Shown piece after piece: positions 17,144-25,740 of a stretch of 64,000 nucleotides of DNA; within the stretch, counting starts at the first letter, position 1; each line of letters opens with the position of its first letter. Origin of the DNA: Rhodococcus sp. HM1. Lineage in GTDB: Bacteria; Actinomycetota; Actinomycetes; Mycobacteriales; Mycobacteriaceae. The DNA lies in the NCBI RefSeq assembly GCF_023218075.1, contig NZ_JALPTB010000038.1:1-64000 (forward strand). The letters run 5' to 3'. The translations under genes were made by a program, and so were the position numbers. The notes beneath the pieces were generated by a model. The model was given only the letters and a program-made list of their open reading frames with translations, did no database searches and was not told where the DNA came from.

Positions 17144-17913
17144 TGCTGCTCGACATGATCGATACCGACCGGCTCATCGATCGACTCGATTGCGCTCAGC
17201 AAACGGTGAGCGACACGCGGAGTCTCGCGGACAGTCACGAGATCGACATCGATGATGCTTACCGAATCCAGAACGGCGTGGTCAGCCGCCGTCTCGGTAG
17301 AGGAGAGTCGATTATTGGAGTAAAGCTGGGGTTCACCAGTAAGGCGAAGATGGCACAGATGGGTATCTCCGACGTCATCGTTGGACAGCTGACCGATGCC
17401 ATGCAGATCGGCGATGGCGATGACGTCGACCTGGCCCGATTCATCCACCCGAAGATCGAACCCGAGATCGCCTATCGGCTCGCTCGCGATGTCGATCTGG
17501 CCGATCCGTCCGTAGACATCGAGTCCTGCGTGGACGCTGTCGCCCCGGCCATGGAGATTATCGATTCGCGATACCGGGACTTTCGCTTCACCTACACCGA
17601 CGTGGTGGCGGACAACACCTCCGCCGCCGGCTTCGCGATCGGGCAGTGGCGGCCGATCGAGGAGGTCAACAACCGTACAGTGCGCCTCGAAATGGGAGAG
17701 CGCATCGCGCTGGGTTCCACCGCGGCCATTCTGGGAAATCCGGTCCGGGCCCTGCATGCGCTGGTCGACATGGCCAGGCGCCGGACGATCGCGCTGCGAG
17801 CAGGCCAGGTGATCCTGGCCGGGGCGGCCGCCGCGGCTGTCCCGATGACCGCCGATACCGCAATGTGTCACATCGTCGGCCTCGGTGGTGTCAGCGTGAA
17901 AGGAACGAAATGA
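17143..17913 (+). CDS. nbaG: 4-oxalocrotonate decarboxylase
   Basis: A 256-aa member of the hydratase/decarboxylase family. It converts 2-oxo-3-hexenedioate (4-oxalocrotonate), formed from 2-aminomuconate, to 2-oxopent-4-enoate and CO2. Family motifs are [29 protein letters not shown] (metal-binding Glu residues) and [15 protein letters not shown]. It is coupled to the genes on both sides by TAATG and ATGA overlaps. The partner hydratase and aldolase of the lower pathway are not in this operon. Confidence 0.85.
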   Translation: MLLDMIDTDRLIDRLDCAQQTVSDTRSLADSHEIDIDDAYRIQNGVVSRRLGRGESIIGVKLGFTSKAKMAQMGISDVIVGQLTDAMQIGDGDDVDLARFIHPKIEPEIAYRLARDVDLADPSVDIESCVDAVAPAMEIIDSRYRDFRFTYTDVVADNTSAAGFAIGQWRPIEEVNNRTVRLEMGERIALGSTAAILGNPVRALHALVDMARRRTIALRAGQVILAGAAAAAVPMTADTAMCHIVGLGGVSVKGTK

Positions 17914-18359
17914 CCAGTGCCAAGGTAATCGACCGGTTGGCCGCCCCGCGAGGCCGGTTTCCGCACGTCAAGGTTGTCGGCGATTTCGTCTACGTCTCCG
18001 GTACCAGTTCGCGGCGACCCGACAATACGTTCGTCGGCGTCGAGGTCGATGAGATGGGAACCACGACCCTCGATATCCGGGCCCAGACACGTGCAGTCAT
18101 CGAAACCATACGTGCCATCTTGAAGGAGATGGGTGGCGAACTGTCCGATCTGGTCCAGGTCACCTCGTATCTGGTCTCGATGAACGACTTTGCCGGCTAC
18201 AACGAGGTTTATGCCGAATTGTTCGATGAGACCGGGCCAACGCGTACCACCGTGGCCGTTCACCAACTACCGCACCCGCATCTGCTCATCGAGATGCAAG
18301 GTGTCGCCTACGTGCCGGCCGATCGTCAACAGAACCGAATCATGGAGATCACGTCATGA
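17910..18359 (+). CDS. nbaF: 2-aminomuconate deaminase (RidA family)
   Basis: A 149-aa RidA/YjgF-fold protein. It has the family's [13 protein letters not shown] strand, the [18 protein letters not shown] helix and [23 protein letters not shown], with extra residues typical of the aminomuconate-deaminase branch. It hydrolyses 2-aminomuconate to 4-oxalocrotonate and ammonia. It sits between nbaG and nbaC with 4-bp overlaps, matching the G-F-C-D order of the Pseudomonas nba cluster. Confidence 0.85.
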   Translation: MTSAKVIDRLAAPRGRFPHVKVVGDFVYVSGTSSRRPDNTFVGVEVDEMGTTTLDIRAQTRAVIETIRAILKEMGGELSDLVQVTSYLVSMNDFAGYNEVYAELFDETGPTRTTVAVHQLPHPHLLIEMQGVAYVPADRQQNRIMEITS

Positions 18360-18877
18360 GCAGTATCCCGAAGACCATCAATCTCGAGAAGTGGATCGCC
18401 GAGCATGATCACCTACTGAAACCGCCGGTGAACAACCAGACCATGGCAATGGGCAGCGATCTCATTATCCAGATCGTCGGCGGGCCGAACCAGCGCACCG
18501 ACTACCATCTCGATCCGTACGAGGAGTGGTTCTATCAGCTCAGAGGCGACATCCATGTGAACGTCATGACCGATAGTGGACCGGAGACCGTGCACATCCG
18601 CGAAGGCGAAACATGGCTTCTGCCAGGAAATCTGCCGCACTCACCGCAGCGTCCGGATACAGGATCGATCGGGTTGGTCATCGAGCGAGTTCGACAGGAA
18701 GGCACCCTCGAAAAGTTTCAGTGGTACTGCCTCGAATGCAACGCGCTGATCCATGAGGTTGAACTGCAGGTCCGGAACCTCGTCGAGGACCTTCCGCCTG
18801 TCTTCACCGAGTTCTACGACGACGAACAAGCACGAGTCTGCGCCAATTGCGGTGCTCGGCATCCCGGGAAAGGCTGA
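18356..18877 (+). CDS. nbaC: 3-hydroxyanthranilate 3,4-dioxygenase
   Basis: A 173-aa cupin dioxygenase that opens the ring of 3-hydroxyanthranilate to 2-amino-3-carboxymuconate semialdehyde. The catalytic iron ligands are His51, Glu57 and His95. A second, rubredoxin-like iron site is formed by Cys125, Cys128, Cys162 and Cys165. These positions match those I recall for the Cupriavidus (Ralstonia) metallidurans enzyme, so this is the bacterial dimeric form. The ATG overlaps the nbaF stop. Confidence 0.95.
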   Translation: MSSIPKTINLEKWIAEHDHLLKPPVNNQTMAMGSDLIIQIVGGPNQRTDYHLDPYEEWFYQLRGDIHVNVMTDSGPETVHIREGETWLLPGNLPHSPQRPDTGSIGLVIERVRQEGTLEKFQWYCLECNALIHEVELQVRNLVEDLPPVFTEFYDDEQARVCANCGARHPGKG

Positions 18878-18879
18878 TC

Positions 18880-19875
18880 ATGAGCGGAATGATCGACGTC
18901 CATACCCATTTCGTGCCGAAGGGGTGGGGAGATCTCACCGCAGATGCGGGACCGGATGCGCCTTGGTTGCGGATCGAGTCGGAGACCGACGCAATGATCA
19001 TGATGGGCACCAGAGAGTTTCGGCGGATTCAGGACGATTGCTGGAGCGCGCACACGCGGCTGCGGGACATGGACGCCGACGGGGTGCAGGCGCAGGTGGT
19101 CTCGCCGACCCCGGTGTTCTTCAACTACGGCCGTAGCGGCGAGGAAGCGACCCGGATCGCTCGGATCTTCAATGACCTGGCACTCGATATCATCGCTCCC
19201 GCCGCGGACAGGCTGATTCCCTTCTGTCAGGTGCCTTTGCAGGACCCGGACGCTGCCTGCCGTGAACTTGAACGCTGCGTCGAGAACGGCCATCGCGGGG
19301 TGGAAATCGGAAACCACGTGGGCGACCTCGATCTCGACAGCGCTGGGGTGGTCACCTTCCTGCAACACTGCGCCGCGCTGGACGTGCCCGTCTTCGTCCA
19401 TCCCTGGGACATGAGCAACTCCCCACGTCTCGATAGGTGGATGGCCCAGTGGCTCACCGCGATGCCCGCCGAAACGCACCTGTCCATCCTGGCATTGATT
19501 CTCGGTGGTGTATTCGACAAGATCGATGATCGGTTGAAGATCTGCTTCGCGCACGGAGGCGGATCGTTCGCGTTCTGGCTCGGCCGGATGGAGAATGCGT
19601 GGCACCGTCGGAACGACATCATCGGAACCTCAGACTTCCCGCCCTCGCATTACCTCGGTCGCTTCTACGTCGATTCCGTCGTCTTCGACGAACGGGCACT
19701 GCGGTTGCTCGTCGACACCGTCGGAGCGGACCGGGTCATGGTCGGCAGCGACTACCCGTATCCTTTGGGTGAACGCCCGGTAGGCGAGGTGGTGCGCAAG
19801 AGCGAGTTCCTCACTTCTGCTGTGCGCCAGCAGATCTTGCGTGGAAATGCTGAGAACTTCCTCGGCCTTGTCTAG
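18880..19875 (+). CDS. nbaD: 2-amino-3-carboxymuconate 6-semialdehyde decarboxylase (ACMSD)
   Basis: A 331-aa amidohydrolase-superfamily decarboxylase. Metal ligands are His8 and His10 (DVHTHF), a middle His in VFVHPWDMS, a His in CFAHGGGSF and the Asp of GSDYPYPLGE. It removes CO2 from the nbaC product, diverting it from quinolinate to 2-aminomuconate semialdehyde, the nbaE substrate. It starts 2 bp after nbaC. Its stop overlaps the convergent LysR gene by 4 bp. Confidence 0.92.
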   Translation: MSGMIDVHTHFVPKGWGDLTADAGPDAPWLRIESETDAMIMMGTREFRRIQDDCWSAHTRLRDMDADGVQAQVVSPTPVFFNYGRSGEEATRIARIFNDLALDIIAPAADRLIPFCQVPLQDPDAACRELERCVENGHRGVEIGNHVGDLDLDSAGVVTFLQHCAALDVPVFVHPWDMSNSPRLDRWMAQWLTAMPAETHLSILALILGGVFDKIDDRLKICFAHGGGSFAFWLGRMENAWHRRNDIIGTSDFPPSHYLGRFYVDSVVFDERALRLLVDTVGADRVMVGSDYPYPLGERPVGEVVRKSEFLTSAVRQQILRGNAENFLGLV

Positions 19876-20819
19876 CCCGGAGTATCGGTAGGGGGGGTCA
19901 TCTCGGCGGCAACCTGCTGCATCTTCTCGACCAGTGAGTCGGCCGAGGGGTTCAGCGTGCGCGTTGCCGCCAAGGTGACCCCTACGCTGTGCCCGACGAA
20001 ATCCAGGGGAACCGGCAGCCGGGTGATCCTGGGGTCATCCTGAACGATCAAACTCGGCAGCGCTGCGAGTACATCTGTATCGAGCAGAAGTTGGCGGATC
20101 GTCAGGAAGGACGTGGTCTCCACGCGATTGGGAGGCAGCGGCATCGCATGGCGTGCGAAGAACTCCTCGAGTTCGCGCCGCAACGCGGTTTCAACCCCAG
20201 GAAGAATCCACGGATAGTCGGACAACTCGGGCAGAGCAAGGTCGGAGCGGCCCATGAGGGGATGCGAAGACCGAGCGACGATGTCGATGGACTCGTCGTA
20301 GAGCTTGCGGCGCACCGCATTTTCATCCGACGGTGCAGTGAGTCTCCCCACGATAAGATCGATCCTTCCGGCCTCGAGTTCAACCAATAGGGCGGTCGGT
20401 GTGCCTTCCCTGACTACGACATTGAGGAAGGGATTCTCCGCCTTGATCGCTGCAATAGACCGTGGGAGAAGTACATTCGAACCGGCAAGATGAGTCCCGA
20501 CGACCACGGTGCCGCGGCTGGCGTCCGCGAGCTCAGCCACGTGACGTCCGGCCTGCGTCAACTGGGCGAGCACGGCACGCGCGTGCCCCGTGAAGGCCTC
20601 ACCGAATACGGTGGCGGTGACGCCACGGGGACCGCGGACAAACAGAGGCACGCCGAGGATGTCCTCGAGTTCGTGGAGGCTGCGGGTCGCGACCGGCTGG
20701 GTTATGTGAAGTTCCGCCGCTGCTGCGACCACACTGCCCTGACGACTGAGCGCATCGACCAGGACCAGATGACGCAGTTTGAGTCGGCCATCCAGCAATC
20801 GAGGCGTTTTCACCGGCAA
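19872..20819 (-). CDS. LysR-family regulator of the 3-hydroxyanthranilate cluster
   Basis: A 315-aa LysR-type regulator. The N-terminal winged HTH (LKLRHLVLVDALSRQGSVVA, then AELHITQPVATRSLHELED) is followed by a periplasmic-binding-like effector domain. It lies at the end of the catabolic operon on the opposite strand, the position nbaR holds relative to nbaD in the Pseudomonas cluster. The likely effector is a pathway intermediate and the likely target is the 15102-15443 spacer; both are inferred. Confidence 0.8.
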   Translation of the reverse strand: MPVKTPRLLDGRLKLRHLVLVDALSRQGSVVAAAAELHITQPVATRSLHELEDILGVPLFVRGPRGVTATVFGEAFTGHARAVLAQLTQAGRHVAELADASRGTVVVGTHLAGSNVLLPRSIAAIKAENPFLNVVVREGTPTALLVELEAGRIDLIVGRLTAPSDENAVRRKLYDESIDIVARSSHPLMGRSDLALPELSDYPWILPGVETALRRELEEFFARHAMPLPPNRVETTSFLTIRQLLLDTDVLAALPSLIVQDDPRITRLPVPLDFVGHSVGVTLAATRTLNPSADSLVEKMQQVAAEMTPPTDTPG

Positions 20820-20879
20820 ATTCTATCGGCAGGATCCCCAGCCGTGTCGCCTCTCAACAGGGCATCACTGAAAGCGAAA

Positions 20880-21245
20880 ATGGCTATCAAATTGCTACGA
20901 CGAACACCCGCAGCCGACGAATGCGAGCCGGACTATCGGTTCACCCTCGCCAATGAGCGGACCTTCCTGGCCTGGATTCGCACCGCCCTCGGGCTCCTGG
21001 CTGGGGGAGTCGCAGTCGACCGTCTCGGAGCATCGCCCCGGGAGGGCGAAGGATCCAACCTACTGGTGTTGGGCTGCATAGTGTTCGCGATCGCTGTTGC
21101 GGGAGGTGCATACTTCCGGTGGGCCTCGGTACGGCGTGCAATGAGGCGTGATTCACCCCTCCCCGGTTCGCTGCTGGTTCCGGTCCTGGCTGGGGGTGTC
21201 GGCGTTATCGCTGTGGTCGTGAGTGTCACGACCCTGTTCTCATGA
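20880..21245 (+). CDS. DUF202 (YidH-like) inner membrane protein
   Basis: A 121-aa protein with the DUF202 start FTLANERTFLAWIRTALGLLAGGVAVDRL and three transmembrane helices. Function unknown for the family. It is coupled by ATGA to a second DUF202 protein, forming the usual pair. Confidence 0.85.
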   Translation: MAIKLLRRTPAADECEPDYRFTLANERTFLAWIRTALGLLAGGVAVDRLGASPREGEGSNLLVLGCIVFAIAVAGGAYFRWASVRRAMRRDSPLPGSLLVPVLAGGVGVIAVVVSVTTLFS

Positions 21246-21565
21246 TCGATTCATCGAGCCGCGATCCGGCGTTGCAGGCTGAGCGCACCGCGTTGTCCTG
21301 GCGGCGAACATCGTTCTCGGCACTCTGCGTAACCGTCTTGTTGCTGCATGAGCCGGCGGAGCGGGGTGGGGGTACTGCGGTAGCGGTGCTGGCGTCCGCG
21401 TTGATGACCATGCTCGTGTGCGTTGTCGGCTGGCGTCGCGACCGCACCCTTGGAAATGAAGACGCACTACACAATGGAATCGAAGGTCTCGGAATGGTGC
21501 CTGTTGCGTCGGTTTCGGTTGCAATAGTGCTGGGTGGGGTGGCTGCGGCCATTGCCGACTATTGA
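21242..21565 (+). CDS. DUF202 membrane protein, second of pair
   Basis: A 107-aa protein starting with the diagnostic DPALQAERTALSWRRTSFSA followed by three hydrophobic helices. It overlaps the preceding DUF202 gene by 4 bp. The two probably form a heteromeric membrane protein of unknown role. Confidence 0.85.
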   Translation: MIDSSSRDPALQAERTALSWRRTSFSALCVTVLLLHEPAERGGGTAVAVLASALMTMLVCVVGWRRDRTLGNEDALHNGIEGLGMVPVASVSVAIVLGGVAAAIADY

Positions 21566-21737
21566 ATCTCCTGGTGTCCATGAGGGAAGCACCCCTCTGA
21601 TGGACGCAAAGTGACGACCATGGTTCCCTCGCGACGAGTTTCCCGGGCGACGATCTCTGAACCACCGGATGCCGCTACGTCCTGCACGGGGATCATCGAG
21701 ATCGATCAGAGCAGGTGCCCATGCACGTTGACGATCA

Positions 21738-21792
21738 GATACCGATCGTGTCCGAGGCGTCCTCGTCTTCAGGAACCGAAACGATCGGTATC
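21738..21792. promoter_or_regulatory. Structured leader upstream of amino-acid permease
   Basis: GATACCGATCGT (21738-21749) and ACGATCGGTATC (21781-21792) form a perfect 12-bp inverted repeat with a 31-nt loop. The loop contains a smaller GAGG/CCTC hairpin. It lies 84 bp before the permease ATG, in the otherwise empty spacer 21566-21875. It may be an operator or an RNA switch; no known riboswitch class is recognised. Confidence 0.35.
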
Positions 21793-21875
21793 GGGTCCAC
21801 CACCGTAGGCGTCTGTATGAAGTTCCCCTCACGGGGGTAGCCGCAGCGGTACCTTCCTCCAAGAGAGGAGTTGCC

Positions 21876-23375
21876 ATGACTCAGGTCGGCGGCGCACGCA
21901 GGAGCGGACTCTTCCGCACCAAATCGGTCGAGCAGTCCATTCGCGACACCGACGAACCGGATTCGAAGCTCCGAAAAGACCTCACCGCGTGGGATCTGAT
22001 CGTCTTCGGTGTTGCCGTCGTCATCGGTGCCGGCATCTTCACCTTGACGGCCCGGACCGCCGGTAATGTCGCGGGCCCGTCGGTGTCCCTCGCCTTCGTG
22101 TTCGCCGCGATCGCGTGCGCCCTCGCCGCCCTGTGCTACGCCGAGTTCGCGTCGACGGTGCCGGTCGCCGGTAGCGCCTACACGTACTCGTTCGCGACGT
22201 TCGGCGAGTTCATCGCGTGGATCATCGGCTGGGACCTCATCCTCGAGTTCGCGCTGGCCGCGGCGGTCGTCGCCAAGGGCTGGTCGCTGTATCTCGGTGA
22301 GGTGATCGGCGGACTGTCGTCGTCCTTCATGCTCGGGTCGGTGAAGGTGGACTGGGGCGCCGTCCTCATCACCGTCGTCATCGGCGTGCTCATCGCGACC
22401 GGCACGAAACTGTCGTCGCGGGTGTCGCTGGTGATCACCTCCATCAAGATCGCGGTCGTGATCTTCGTCGTCGTCCTCGGCGCGTTCTACATCCAGGCGG
22501 ACAACTACTCGCCGTTCATTCCGCCGTCGGAGGCGGGCGACACCGGTGAGGGTCTGCACCAGTCGCTGTTCTCGTTCTTCACCGGCGCCGGCGGCAGCAC
22601 GTTCGGGTGGTACGGCCTGCTCGCCGCGGCCAGCCTGGTGTTCTTCGCGTTCATCGGGTTCGACGTCGTCGCGACGACCGCGGAGGAGACCCGGAACCCG
22701 CAGAAGGCGGTGCCGATCGGCATCCTCGGCTCGCTCGCGATCGTCACCGTCCTGTACGTCGCGGTCAGTCTCGTCCTCACCGGCATGGTGAACTACACCG
22801 AACTCGCCGGGGACGAGTCGACCCTGGCGACGGCGTTCGCGCTCAACGGCATGGACTGGGCGAAGAACCTCATCTCCATCGGCGCTCTCGCCGGCCTGAC
22901 CACCGTCGTCATGGTGCTCATGCTGGGGCAGACGCGCGTGCTCTTCGCGATGGCCCGCGACGGCCTCATGCCCCGACGTCTCTCGCACACCGGCCGCCAC
23001 GGCACCCCGGTCCGCACGACCGTCGTCGTGACGGTGGTCGTCGCGATCCTTGCCGGCCTGATTCCGCTGGGCACCCTCGAGGAGATGGTGAACATCGGCA
23101 CGCTGTTCGCGTTCGTCCTGGTCTCGATCGGCGTGATCCTGCTGCGGCGCATGCGTCCGGACCTCGAACGCGGATTCCGGGTTCCCTTCGTGCCCGTGGT
23201 GCCGATCCTCTCGGTGCTCGCGTGCGTGTGGCTGATGATCAACCTGTCGGTGGAGACGTGGCTGCGGTTCGTGGTGTGGATGGTCATCGGCGTCGTCGTC
23301 TACTTCACCTACAGCCGGAATCATTCGGTTCTCGCGAGACAGAACGCGGACGGATCACCGACGTCCTCGCCTTGA
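21876..23375 (+). CDS. APC-superfamily cationic amino acid permease
   Basis: A 499-aa transporter with 12 or more helices. It has the APC signature VVIGAGIFTLTARTAG near residues 48-63, FIGFDVVATTAEETRNPQKAVP typical of the CAT (cationic amino acid transporter) subfamily, and a final helix pair. It imports amino acids in symport or exchange. A clear GAGAGGAG ribosome site precedes ATG 21876. The leader region contains a strong inverted repeat. Confidence 0.88.
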   Translation: MTQVGGARRSGLFRTKSVEQSIRDTDEPDSKLRKDLTAWDLIVFGVAVVIGAGIFTLTARTAGNVAGPSVSLAFVFAAIACALAALCYAEFASTVPVAGSAYTYSFATFGEFIAWIIGWDLILEFALAAAVVAKGWSLYLGEVIGGLSSSFMLGSVKVDWGAVLITVVIGVLIATGTKLSSRVSLVITSIKIAVVIFVVVLGAFYIQADNYSPFIPPSEAGDTGEGLHQSLFSFFTGAGGSTFGWYGLLAAASLVFFAFIGFDVVATTAEETRNPQKAVPIGILGSLAIVTVLYVAVSLVLTGMVNYTELAGDESTLATAFALNGMDWAKNLISIGALAGLTTVVMVLMLGQTRVLFAMARDGLMPRRLSHTGRHGTPVRTTVVVTVVVAILAGLIPLGTLEEMVNIGTLFAFVLVSIGVILLRRMRPDLERGFRVPFVPVVPILSVLACVWLMINLSVETWLRFVVWMVIGVVVYFTYSRNHSVLARQNADGSPTSSP

Positions 23376-23436
23376 CCGGAACGGGCAGGGCGAAGGTGCG
23401 AATCGAATATTCCCGAGCATCCGACCGGAGGCCACG

Positions 23437-23751
23437 ATGCCGCAGCGTCTGAGAATCGACCGGGGTTTCACCATCGGGGCGGGGGCCGTTCAGTGCTGGT
23501 CGTGGAACTGGCACGGCGAACCCGACGCCGATCGCGGGCCCGTCCTCTTCATCGCGGATCCGAAGGACGTCCCGCCCCAGCGCGTCGTGCTGGTGACCTA
23601 CGACATCGCCAAGTGCCGGGCCGGCCCGAACGAGCTGCATCCGTCGGAAGTGTTCTACGAGTTCAAGATCCGGAACGACAGCAACATCACCGTGGCGTTC
23701 CGGCTGGAGATCGTCCTGCTCGACGACATTCCGGTCCGTGACACGACATGA
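23437..23751 (+). CDS. Hypothetical 104-aa protein
   Basis: A soluble 104-residue protein with several Trp and Asp residues (GAVQCWSWNWHGEPDADRGP) and a C-terminal beta-rich half (FYEFKIRNDSNITVAFRLEI). High third-position GC supports coding. No family recognised. It overlaps or nearly abuts the next small gene. Confidence 0.55.
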   Translation: MPQRLRIDRGFTIGAGAVQCWSWNWHGEPDADRGPVLFIADPKDVPPQRVVLVTYDIAKCRAGPNELHPSEVFYEFKIRNDSNITVAFRLEIVLLDDIPVRDTT

Positions 23752-23774
23752 GACGACACGAGAACGGAACCGCC

Positions 23775-23990
23775 ATGAAGCTCACCGTCATCGTCGGTCC
23801 CGACGGCCAGGTGATCGGGACCGCCCACCACATCGACAGCGAGGAAGGCTCCGGGAGCGGTGGCCCGATCGCGGGTCCCGGTCAGTCGGTGCTCCTCATC
23901 GACGTGCCCCCGGACGTCGAGAACGTCCACGACGTCGACGAGCTGTACCGGTCGCTCGAACGCATCATCCGGTCCGGCACCCCCAAGTAA
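23775..23990 (+). CDS. Hypothetical 71-aa protein
   Basis: A small acidic protein beginning MKLTVIVGPDGQVIGTAHH. A second in-frame ATG at 23748 overlaps the previous stop (ATGA) and would add nine residues. The Gly/Ser-rich middle and a C-terminal helix give no family match. It is probably co-transcribed with the preceding gene. Confidence 0.5.
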   Translation: MKLTVIVGPDGQVIGTAHHIDSEEGSGSGGPIAGPGQSVLLIDVPPDVENVHDVDELYRSLERIIRSGTPK

Positions 23991-24000
23991 CCCACCTGCA

Positions 24001-24040
24001 CGTCAGCCGAGCTGCTCGAACGTCAGCGGAGCTGCTCGAA
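24001..24040. repeat. 20-bp tandem duplication at the 3' end of the VOC gene
   Basis: CGTCAGCCGAGCTGCTCGAA is followed at once by the same 20 bases with a single C-to-G change. The second unit contains the VOC stop codon and last codons; the first is a duplicate just beyond it. Confidence 0.85.
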
Positions 24041-24478
24041 CAGGGACACGATGATCCCGTCGGGTCCCCGCACGTAGGCCATGCGCACGCTGTTCTCGTA
24101 CGTGCCGATGCCGCCGACGAGTCCGTACCCGTCCATGGCCATCGCGTCGAGGGCCGCCTGCAGGTCACCGACCTCGAAGGACACGTTGCGCAGCCCGAGT
24201 TCGTTGGGCATCGCCGTCGGCGATCCGGGCACGTGGTCGGGCGTGACGAAGGCCGAGAGCTCGAGCCGGCACCCGCCGTCCGGCGGCCGCAGCATCACGA
24301 TGTTGCAGTGCGTGCCGGGAAGGCCGCAGACGGTCTCCGGGAACTCGCCCTCCACGGATCCGGTGCCCTCCACCTCGAATCCCAGTTTCACGAAGAATGC
24401 CGTCGCTGCGTCCAGGTCCGAGACGGTGATGCCGACGTGGTCGAAACGTCGTACGTGTGCCTGTCGTACGTGTGTCAT
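24023..24478 (-). CDS. VOC-family glyoxalase/dioxygenase-like protein
   Basis: A 151-aa vicinal-oxygen-chelate protein with two beta-alpha-beta-beta-beta units. Its metal motif candidates are FDHVGITV (His near residue 14), RLELSAF and GPDGIIVSLFEQ. ATG 24478 is used because a GGAGG ribosome site lies 9 nt before it. The family includes glyoxalases, epimerases and extradiol dioxygenases, and the substrate cannot be predicted. It is divergent from the YceI gene. Confidence 0.75.
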   Translation of the reverse strand: MTHVRQAHVRRFDHVGITVSDLDAATAFFVKLGFEVEGTGSVEGEFPETVCGLPGTHCNIVMLRPPDGGCRLELSAFVTPDHVPGSPTAMPNELGLRNVSFEVGDLQAALDAMAMDGYGLVGGIGTYENSVRMAYVRGPDGIIVSLFEQLR

Positions 24479-24607
24479 GGGAACCATCCTCCGAAGTTGT
24501 TTCGCCGATTCGATTCTGGGACGGAGCCGCGGCCCGGATCTCGACACGGCCCGAGAATCCGGAAGCTGACACCGCGCGCGGAACCTGCGAACCGCCGACA
24601 CCGCAAT

Positions 24608-24613
24608 TAGGGT
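24608..24613 (+). promoter_or_regulatory. -10 element (TAGGGT), leaderless start
   Basis: TAGGGT stands 7 nt before ATG 24621. Confidence 0.4.
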
Positions 24614-24620
24614 CGTGGCC

Positions 24621-25307
24621 ATGCGCAAACTCTGGTGGTCCCTCGCGGCGGTCGTCGTGATCGTGCTGCTCGGTTTCTTCGTCGCTCCGTGGGTGTACGG
24701 GACGTTCGTTGCGGAGGACGACGCGCCCGCCGCGGCGGTGTCGACGTCCGGCGCGGAGGCCGCGACCGGCGACCTCGAGGGTTCCTGGACGATCACGCCC
24801 GGCTCGGAGGTCAATCGCACGGCCGCCGGGTACACCGTGCACGAGATTCTGCGCGGCGCCGACGTCACCGTCGTCGGCAGCACCGACCAGGTCACCGGAT
24901 CCGCGACGATCGAGGCCGACAAGCTCACCGCCGCGGAGGTGACCGTGCAGGTCGCCGGGATCACCACCGACAGTTCGCAGCGCGACGGCCAGTTCCGGGG
25001 CCGGGTCATGAACACCGAAACCTATCCGACCGCCACGTTCGTCCTCGCCGAACCGGTGGACCTGTCGGGACTGCCGACCGACGGGACGACCGCGACGCTG
25101 CCGGTCGCCGGGACGCTCACCCTGAAGGATCGGTCGCTGCCGGTGACCGTGGACGTCGAGGTGCTGCGCTCGGGCGCCGACCTCGTGGCCTCGGGCAGTG
25201 TCCCGGTGGTCTGGTCGGACTTCGGGGTCGAGGCCCCGAGCCTCGGATTCGTCACCGTCGACGACCGCGGCAGCGTCGACTTCCTGGTCAGCTTCGCGAA
25301 GAACTGA
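24621..25307 (+). CDS. YceI-family lipid-binding-like protein, membrane-anchored
   Basis: A 228-aa protein. One N-terminal transmembrane helix (residues 5-25) is followed by a Gly/Ala linker and a YceI lipocalin-like beta barrel. Its landmarks are LEGSWTITPGSEV, TVQVAGITTDSSQRDGQFRG and VSFAKN at the end. YceI proteins bind polyprenoid or quinone-like lipids. The stop overlaps the convergent truncated desaturase gene by 20 bp. Confidence 0.85.
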   Translation: MRKLWWSLAAVVVIVLLGFFVAPWVYGTFVAEDDAPAAAVSTSGAEAATGDLEGSWTITPGSEVNRTAAGYTVHEILRGADVTVVGSTDQVTGSATIEADKLTAAEVTVQVAGITTDSSQRDGQFRGRVMNTETYPTATFVLAEPVDLSGLPTDGTTATLPVAGTLTLKDRSLPVTVDVEVLRSGADLVASGSVPVVWSDFGVEAPSLGFVTVDDRGSVDFLVSFAKN

Positions 25308-25653
25308 CCGCCGCGGATCGGTCGGCCGGTGCCCAACCGGGCGGCCCGAACACGTAGCCGAGTTTGTCGCGCCACGACGACGCGGACCGCCAGTCCCGCG
25401 CGATCGCCCGGTACTCGTGGGTCTGCAGATCCCAGATGTTGTAGGTGCCCACCGGCTTGGTGAGCCCGTAGGTGGGCCGGTGGGTTTCGGGCCGGAACGT
25501 GCCGAACATGCGGTCCCACACGATGAACATGCCCGCGTAGTTGCGGTCCAGGTATTCGGGATCGCACCCGTGGTGCACCCGGTGGTGCGACGGTGTGTTG
25601 AACACGAACTCGATCGGCCGGGGGAGCGTCCCGACCCGCTCGGTGTGGACGAA
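25288..25653 (-). pseudogene. Sterol desaturase-family gene, C-terminal part (split by the element)
   Basis: This is the last 122 codons of a fatty-acid/sterol hydroxylase-type di-iron membrane enzyme. It begins FVHTERVG and carries the third His box NTPSHHRVHHG plus the downstream EYLDRNYAGMFIVWDRMFGTF. It has no start of its own. The N-terminal part lies beyond the inserted element at 34978-35547. Joining the two across the shared GAACTGGTA gives in-frame NLVYQF-FVHTERVG, so the gene is interrupted rather than decayed. Confidence 0.9.
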
Positions 25654-25682
25654 GAACTGGTATTCAATCCGATAACCCCGGT
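25654..25682. other. attL of the phage-like element
   Basis: The core GAACTGGTA (25654-25662) is shared with attR. Inside the element, the arm ATCCGATAACCCCGGT (25667-25682) is the inverted partner of the arm at the right end. Host desaturase coding sequence lies to the left. Confidence 0.85.
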
Positions 25683-25683
25683 G

Positions 25684-25689
25684 TAATCT
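25684..25689 (+). promoter_or_regulatory. Possible integrase -10 (TAATCT) overlapping the att arm
   Basis: TAATCT lies 51 bp before the integrase ATG. A weak -35-like TTCAAT at 25663-25668 is inside attL, so integration state might affect expression. Spacing (15 bp) is short; tentative. Confidence 0.25.
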
Positions 25690-25740
25690 GGTGGGTGCTC
25701 GGACGGGCGTTACCACACCACCGGAAAGAAGCACCTGATC

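Noticed and set aside
21735-23324. 529-codon minus-strand frame opposite the permease
   Set aside because: Extreme Asp/Arg/Glu/His composition is the usual antisense shadow of a GC-rich membrane-protein gene.
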